Shown here piece by piece: positions 35,222 through 39,845 of a stretch of DNA of 39,845 nucleotides. Made by a program: the position numbers and the translations under genes. Every line of letters starts with the position of its first letter. Within the stretch, counting starts at the first letter, position 1. A model generated the notes under the pieces. That model was given only the letters and a program-made list of their open reading frames with translations, searched no databases and was not told where the DNA came from. Source of the stretch: Anaerobacterium chartisolvens. Lineage in GTDB: Bacteria; Bacillota; Clostridia; Acetivibrionales; DSM-27016. The DNA lies in the NCBI RefSeq assembly GCF_003337415.1, contig NZ_QPJT01000017.1, forward strand, positions 61,068 through 100,912, given 5' to 3'.

Positions 35222-35857
35222 TTACATAATCCCCATGCCTATTAACGCAACAAGTGTCATCTCCTTTACATACGTGTCCATACTCAATACCCCTGAAAGC
35301 TTTGAAGTGTCCTTAAGCGCAATTGCATATACATTACTGCATCTTTTAAGCATATCGCCGAGGACACCGTTGACTTCTCTGAATATCTTTCTTGTTACCT
35401 TTACAAACTTAGAATCCATCAATATATATGAACACCTTTCCAGAAGCTTTTCAGGAGTCCCCTTTGAAAGAATTCTCACCTTTTCATTTATAAGGTGGGC
35501 AGATACCTTAAGATTATCCTCACTTTCAAATGACAGCCCCGCCACTTTAGGTGCAATACTCTCAATAAGCTTTTTATCGAATCCCTTCGACTCGGTATAG
35601 CTTAAGATCGCCTTTTCATAATCGTCCCCGATGACGTCAATCTGTTGATTGTTGACTTGTATAACCTCAGCATAGTTACTCAAAATGAGGGAATGCATAA
35701 AAATACCAAAGCTTTTCTGATCTTCATCTATGAGGCTTGCCTCCTTAAGGCTTCCGTCTAAGTATACCTCATTTACTCTGATTACAGGTGTGCTTTTACT
35801 GGCTAAATCCTCCCTCTGACTGCGTATTAATGAGTTTCTATGGGGAACAATATCCAT
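35222..35857 (-). CDS. Stand-alone P-type-ATPase N-domain-like protein
   Basis: 211 soluble residues. The central part resembles the nucleotide-binding (N) domain of P2-type cation ATPases: GDDYEKAILSYTESKGFD matches the GDPTExALL...G segment, VAGLSFESEDNLKVSA the 'PFdSerKrmSv' segment, and SKGTPEKLLERCSYIL (131-146) the conserved KGAPE motif. The phosphorylation site DKTGT, the P-domain hinge and all membrane helices are absent. The protein stops at TLVALIGMGIM, where a full enzyme would continue GLVGMIDPPR. AAGGAGTG sits 6 bases ahead of the start. Truncated relic or free nucleotide-binding module; flanks show no further ATPase sequence. Confidence 0.7.
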   Translation of the reverse strand: MDIVPHRNSLIRSQREDLASKSTPVIRVNEVYLDGSLKEASLIDEDQKSFGIFMHSLILSNYAEVIQVNNQQIDVIGDDYEKAILSYTESKGFDKKLIESIAPKVAGLSFESEDNLKVSAHLINEKVRILSKGTPEKLLERCSYILMDSKFVKVTRKIFREVNGVLGDMLKRCSNVYAIALKDTSKLSGVLSMDTYVKEMTLVALIGMGIM

Positions 35858-36097
35858 TTGTCACACTCCTTATGATTTAAAAATAAAAAGCTCTGCATAA
35901 ATATTCTTAAAGCAATCCAACATAACCTTTATTTCCCAATTTCATAACTGATATGCCACCTGCAATCCATGCCGCCTTGAATAATTAAATCAACTATTAT
36001 TTTAACAATTTAATTGTATATTAAATAATATTAATGTGTCAATGAATAATTTGTAAACGATTTATTAATAAATTAAAAAATATAAAGTCTTAACATA

Positions 36098-36916
36098 TTA
36101 AACCTTAGGAATATTCCTGCCGTGGAAAATTTCAGCCATTTCCTTTTTGAGCCTTTGCTTTATTTTCTTTTTATCCCCCGGCATAAGCTCCTTTTTTGTA
36201 ATGCCGAACAAATAATTGTCAAGATCGAATTCCTTTAAAAGCATCTTGGTATGAAAAATATTTTCCTGATACACATTTACATCTATCATATGATATAAAT
36301 TTCTCGTTTCACTGGGTATATAGTTTTGTATGGAATTTATTTTGTGGTCTATAAAGACCTTTTTGCCCTCCACATCCCTTGTAAATCCTCTAACCCTGTA
36401 ATCCAGAGTTATGATATCGGGATTGAAGCTGTGAATAAGATAATTCAGAGCCTTAAGAGGAGAAATATGACCGCAGGTTGAAACATCTATATCTGCTCTG
36501 AAGGTGCTTATTCCGTCGTCAGGATGGCTCTCAGGATAAGTGTGGACAGTTATATGGCTCTTATCAAGATGCCCGACCACAGTATTGGGAATAGGCCCTG
36601 GAGATTCGGTACCAAAGAACTCCTCGCCGGACTCACCGGGAATCTTGCCCTCAGATATAAGCATTGTTACGCTCGCTCCCTGCGGGTCGTAGTCCTGACT
36701 GGCTATATTTAAGATGTTGGCCCCTATTATTTCCGCAACATTAGTTAATATATTTGTAAGTCTTTGAGCATTGTACTGCTCATCAATATACTCAATATAG
36801 CCCTTGCGGTGATCCAACGTCTGAGCATAGCAAATATCGTACATATTAAAGCTCAGTGTCTTTGTCAAATTGTTGAAGCCAAAAAGCTTAAGCTTTTTTA
36901 TAGATTTAATCTCCAT
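36098..36916 (-). CDS. speD: S-adenosylmethionine decarboxylase proenzyme
   Basis: 272 residues of the E. coli-like class. It makes decarboxylated SAM for spermidine synthesis. Self-cleavage between Lys119 and Ser120 in [14 protein letters not shown] creates the pyruvoyl cofactor; the catalytic Cys148 in [15 protein letters not shown] lies 28 residues later, as in E. coli (Ser112/Cys140). AAGGAG precedes the ATG. No speE or other polyamine gene is next to it. Flanked by AT-rich non-coding stretches (35858-36097 and 36917-37050), in which I see no gene. Confidence 0.95.
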   Translation of the reverse strand: MEIKSIKKLKLFGFNNLTKTLSFNMYDICYAQTLDHRKGYIEYIDEQYNAQRLTNILTNVAEIIGANILNIASQDYDPQGASVTMLISEGKIPGESGEEFFGTESPGPIPNTVVGHLDKSHITVHTYPESHPDDGISTFRADIDVSTCGHISPLKALNYLIHSFNPDIITLDYRVRGFTRDVEGKKVFIDHKINSIQNYIPSETRNLYHMIDVNVYQENIFHTKMLLKEFDLDNYLFGITKKELMPGDKKKIKQRLKKEMAEIFHGRNIPKV

Positions 36917-37046
36917 TAAAATTTCTCCTTAAATCTGTAAGCAATGCTTTAACAGGTATGGTTTTTATAATTTACACAACTTTTTTATTTTACAATCAAT
37001 CGTGCACTTTGTAAATTAAAGTTTTTGTTAATATCAAAAAAATATA

Positions 37047-37072
37047 AAATAAAAGAGCCCTTTTACAGGCTC
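37047..37072 (-). terminator. Terminator after the two tiny ORFs
   Basis: GAGCC (37055-37059) pairs with GGCTC (37068-37072), followed on the - strand by TTTTATTT. The stem overlaps the stop codon of the second tiny ORF. The stem is short, so efficiency is uncertain. Confidence 0.6.
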
Positions 37073-37193
37073 ATTTCGACTTTCGAGGGTTATTTTTCTC
37101 AAATGCCTTCGATATTCTTTTCGTTTCCTCCAGCTCCTGAGTCTTCTCCTTCATAGGATCAGAGTTAATGCCCTTTGTCCTATTTTTGCCCAT
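37071..37193 (-). CDS. Tiny hydrophilic protein, 40 residues (second of a pair)
   Basis: It begins MGKNRTKGINSDPMKEK, is highly charged and helical (ELEETKRISKAFEKN), and ends NPRKSK. AGGG and GAGAG lie just ahead of the ATG. It overlaps the preceding tiny ORF by 14 bases in another frame and is followed at once by a terminator, which supports a real, coupled transcript. Size and composition recall small spore-associated proteins, but no family is recognised. Confidence 0.55.
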   Translation of the reverse strand: MGKNRTKGINSDPMKEKTQELEETKRISKAFEKNNPRKSK

Positions 37194-37314
37194 CTCTCTT
37201 CGCCCTTCCCTCTCCCTGCTGCTTTTTTATCTCGCTTTCCGATTTCTCGTAAAATTTTTCTATATATTCCTTGTTTCCAGGCAGGTTGTTATCAACCTTC
37301 TTTTTTTCTTCCAT
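37180..37314 (-). CDS. Tiny hydrophilic protein, 44 residues (first of a pair)
   Basis: It begins MEEKKKVDNNLPGNKEYIEK, continues FYEKSESEIKKQQGEG, and ends with a basic tail RAKRDGQK. A GGTGGG ribosome site lies 6 bases ahead of the ATG. No signal peptide or membrane helix. Coupled by overlap to the 40-residue ORF. Unknown function; possibly expressed late or in sporulation, by analogy in size and charge only. Confidence 0.55.
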   Translation of the reverse strand: MEEKKKVDNNLPGNKEYIEKFYEKSESEIKKQQGEGRAKRDGQK

Positions 37315-37393
37315 ATAAATCCCACCTTAAAAGTATTAGCTAATATGATTTAAAGCTTAATATATATCATGTCCAAAAATTCTTATGCTTATT

Positions 37394-37421
37394 AAAAAAC
37401 AGCACGGAAAAATCCGTGCTG
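37394..37421 (-). terminator. Terminator of the SLH surface-protein gene
   Basis: CAGCACGGA (37400-37408) pairs perfectly with TCCGTGCTG (37413-37421) around AAAA, with TTTTTT after it on the - strand. Confidence 0.9.
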
Positions 37422-37438
37422 CTTTTTATTAAAATGCT

Positions 37439-39845
37439 TTATATAAGCTCCTTTTTCTTAAGCAGCCTTAGTATAACAGCCGCCGTCTGTCCCCTGCTTA
37501 TATTCTCTGCGGGAGACAGATTTCCCTTTGAGCTTCCGTTGAATACACCGTTCCGCACACAAATCGCAGCCGCCTTTACCGCTATTTTGTTTACCTCGGC
37601 TCCGTCGGCATACTTCTCAACTGCTGACCTTGCGCTTTGCTCGCTTATTTCGGTGTCCATGCCCATAACCTTCATAGCCCTTACTATAAGATTCATGGCC
37701 TCTTCTCTGGTTATAAGCCTTTCCGGCCTGAAGGTTCCGTCGCCGTATCCTCCCACAATACCATATTCAAAAGCTGCGGCGGCCGATGCCATATATTTGC
37801 TTCCAGGCTTGACATCCTTGAATTTATCCGTTGTTTTGTCCGTTCTTAAGAGGCCTAAAGCTCTTATTATTGTTTCCACAAACTCTCCCCGGGTTATCTT
37901 TATATCGGGTCCGAAGCTGCTGTCGTTAAGCCCGTCGATGATAAGCCTTGACGCGGCATCATTTACCTCGTCCTTAAATATATGGCTCTCGACATCGGCA
38001 AAGGTAACAGGATTCCATATCACCAGATAGGTGCTGTTTGTAAGGCTGTTCATTTTGGCATAATCTTTTCCGCCCTGCTTTATAACCACTGTGGGTACAT
38101 GCGAGAAGCTTCCGTCACGGTTCAATATAACACCTGTTGTTATTTTGGAAGGATCTATCCCCTCCGGTATAGCCACCATCCTGTCAACATAACCGTTAAA
38201 CCTGTTGACAACAGTGCTTCTGTCTCCCACCGTGCATGTAATGCTGAATTCCACGGGAGCAACCACTATGCTGCAACCGCCGTCTGCCGCAGTGTTCTCC
38301 GCTATTTTGGCAACATCGGAAATGCTTTTTATAACAGAAATGTTCACCTTTACATCTTGAAGCCCTGTGTCTTTTCCTGCCCAAGCCCCAATAGCCTCCA
38401 TATCTATTTTGGATGCCGGAAGGGTATATATTACGCTGCCCGTGTCTATCTGTATGGTGCTGTCCTTTAACTGCATAACCTTAATAGTTTGTGCATTGAG
38501 GCTGCCGGTTACTTCATCGGGAGAACCTGAGCTTGCCGGAATAAGCAGCGTGGATTTATCTTTTCCCTTGCCGATATTCTCCTGTATCTTTTTATCATCC
38601 AGAGCCACTGTAGTTGTCCTGCGCCCTCCTGACAGCTTGGAGGAGACAATGGCGGCGGTTTGTGCCTTGCCGTCTATAAATACCTGCCCCTGTATGGAGG
38701 AAGGCTGAGTTCCCGACCCCGAGCCACCTCTATTGCTGTCGCCGCCTGTCGGTGAGGGTGCGGTGGATTTAGGCACAGTCTTCTCGGCCTCAGCTCCGGC
38801 ATTTCCTGCCGCGTCGGTCAGTATTACTCTTACCGTAAGTGTCCCGTCAGGCAGGCCGCTTACATCTATTCCCGTCACCTTATGGGATGCCGAAGCCACC
38901 GTTCCGCTCCCCGTAACAGGCGTACCGCCTACGCTGCTGCTTATGCTGTAGCTGTATGTGCTGCCTGTCTCCGCTCCTGTGAATGTGAAGGACAGCGAAG
39001 CCACATTTGAAGCGTCTATGCCGGATTGTTCTATTGCTATGGTATAGCCTGAAGGCACAACAGTATCCTTTGCTACCGTGCCTGTGGCGGGTAATCCTTC
39101 ATTTCCTCCCGCGTCGGTCAGAGTAACACTTACCGTAAGTGTCCCGTCAGTCAGCCCGCTTACGTTTATTCCCGTCACCTGCTGGGTTGCCGATGACACT
39201 GTTCCACTCCCCGTAACAGCCGTCCCACCTCCGCTGCTGCTTATACTGTAGCTGTATGTAGTGCCTATCTCTGCTTCCGCAAACGTGAACGACATAGAAG
39301 CTTTATTTGAATTATTTATATATGCCTGATCTATTGCTATTGTATAGCCCATGGGTGCAACAGCATCCTTTTCTACCGTATGGACAGCAGCTGATCCCGC
39401 ATTTCCTGCTGCATCAGTAAGTATTACGCTTACCGTAAGTATTCCGTCAGGCAGACTGCTCACATCTATTGCCGTTATCTGCTGAGTTGCCAAAGCCACC
39501 GTTCCGCTCCCCGTAACTGGCGTGCCACCCGAACTGCTGCTTATGCTGTAGTTATATGTGCTGCCAACCTCTGCTCCCGCAAAGGTGAACGACAACGCAT
39601 CCACATTTAAAGGGTCTATGCGTGATTGATCTATTACTATGGTATAGCCTGAAGGTACAACAGTATCTTTTTCTACCGTGTCTGTGGCGGGCGATCCTTC
39701 ATTTCCTCCCGCGTCGGTAAGGGTAACACTTACCGTAAGCGTCCCGTCAATCAGCCCGCTTACGTCTATTCCCGTCACCTGCTGGGTTGCCGATGACACT
39801 GTTCCACTCCCCGTAACAGCCGTCCCACCTCCGCTGCTGCTTATA
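37439..39845 (-). CDS. Repeat-rich surface protein with three C-terminal SLH domains (partial)
   Basis: The frame is open from the window edge; the start lies beyond 39845, so GTG 39799 is not the start. The visible ~802 residues comprise, first, Ig/bacterial-adhesin-like repeats of exactly 100 residues (each with PSGYTIxIDQ, LSFTFxGAExGSTYxYSISSS, TGSGTV and DGxLTVSVxLTDAxGN). A Ser/Gly/Pro linker follows (SPTGGDSNRGGSGSG), then a beta-rich region of about 260 residues with no recognised family, and three SLH domains (FADVESHIFKDEV..., FKDVKPGSKYMAS... with GYGDGTFRPERLITREEA, and EKYADGAEVNKIA...). SLH domains bind pyruvylated secondary cell-wall polymer, so the protein should be anchored at the surface. 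Confidence 0.9.
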   Translation of the reverse strand, partial: ISSSGGGTAVTGSGTVSSATQQVTGIDVSGLIDGTLTVSVTLTDAGGNEGSPATDTVEKDTVVPSGYTIVIDQSRIDPLNVDALSFTFAGAEVGSTYNYSISSSSGGTPVTGSGTVALATQQITAIDVSSLPDGILTVSVILTDAAGNAGSAAVHTVEKDAVAPMGYTIAIDQAYINNSNKASMSFTFAEAEIGTTYSYSISSSGGGTAVTGSGTVSSATQQVTGINVSGLTDGTLTVSVTLTDAGGNEGLPATGTVAKDTVVPSGYTIAIEQSGIDASNVASLSFTFTGAETGSTYSYSISSSVGGTPVTGSGTVASASHKVTGIDVSGLPDGTLTVRVILTDAAGNAGAEAEKTVPKSTAPSPTGGDSNRGGSGSGTQPSSIQGQVFIDGKAQTAAIVSSKLSGGRRTTTVALDDKKIQENIGKGKDKSTLLIPASSGSPDEVTGSLNAQTIKVMQLKDSTIQIDTGSVIYTLPASKIDMEAIGAWAGKDTGLQDVKVNISVIKSISDVAKIAENTAADGGCSIVVAPVEFSITCTVGDRSTVVNRFNGYVDRMVAIPEGIDPSKITTGVILNRDGSFSHVPTVVIKQGGKDYAKMNSLTNSTYLVIWNPVTFADVESHIFKDEVNDAASRLIIDGLNDSSFGPDIKITRGEFVETIIRALGLLRTDKTTDKFKDVKPGSKYMASAAAAFEYGIVGGYGDGTFRPERLITREEAMNLIVRAMKVMGMDTEISEQSARSAVEKYADGAEVNKIAVKAAAICVRNGVFNGSSKGNLSPAENISRGQTAAVILRLLKKKELI
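38795..39845 (-). repeat. Tandem 300-bp coding repeats with a 600-bp higher-order period
   Basis: About three and a half units of 300 bases each within the SLH gene. For example, the GAAGG(C/T)ACAACAGTATC block occurs near 39051 and again near 39651. Units two apart are more alike than neighbours: 39061-39245 and 39661-39845 are close to identical, whereas the intervening unit (39361-39545) differs at many sites. The array continues past the window edge. Confidence 0.85.

Noticed and set aside
38795-39845. CRISPR-like array
   Set aside because: The repeats are 300 bases, contiguous and protein-coding, with no unique spacers.

Overview
The window looks like a chromosomal segment of a low-to-mid GC, Gram-positive, anaerobic Bacillota of the Clostridia, most like Lachnospiraceae or a related family. 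The grounds are strong AGGAGG ribosome binding sites with frequent GTG/TTG starts, a tig-clpP-clpX block, a Crh/HPr-like gene beside uvrC, an ECF sigma/anti-sigma pair, a VanW lipoprotein, an SLH-domain surface protein, and many U-tailed intrinsic terminators. The taxonomic call is inference from gene content.

Region 1 (1-2.9 kb, + strand, clearly more AT-rich) is an accessory patch. It holds two paralogous secreted proteins of unknown function, bracketed by two nearly identical copies of the 3' end of an ABC-2-type permease gene. Region 2 (2.9-8.5 kb, - strand) is a carbohydrate-uptake module: an AraC regulator, a lipoprotein binding protein, two MalF/MalG-type permeases and a Gfo/Idh/MocA dehydrogenase, with no ATPase gene. 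The short motif GGAGTGTCCCC occurs at 225, 2803 and 8580, bracketing both regions.

Region 3 (8.6-20.7 kb, - strand) is a urea-use locus read right to left: a membrane hybrid histidine kinase, a YesN-type response regulator, the urea ABC transporter urtABCDE and urease ureABC. All nickel and catalytic residues of UreC are present. The maturation genes ureD/E/F/G are not in the window; ureC is followed at once by the repeated motif and a terminator. Three structured non-coding stretches lie inside or ahead of this locus: a terminator-like hairpin ahead of urtA, a double-hairpin repeat between urtA and urtB, and a 199-bp inverted-repeat element between urtE and ureA.

Region 4 (21.3-32.7 kb) is mostly housekeeping. 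A soluble REC-histidine kinase and exonuclease III are on the + strand. Convergent to them on the - strand are clpX, clpP, tig, a metallophosphatase, uvrC, an HPr paralogue in which His15 is replaced by Lys (Crh-like), a VanW protein, a small membrane protein, and an ECF sigma factor with its zinc-type anti-sigma factor.

Region 5 (33.0-39.8 kb) has a chemoreceptor, a stand-alone P-type-ATPase N-domain-like protein, S-adenosylmethionine decarboxylase, two tiny overlapping ORFs that automated ORF calling missed, and the C-terminal part of a large repeat-rich protein ending in three SLH domains. That last gene runs off the right edge.
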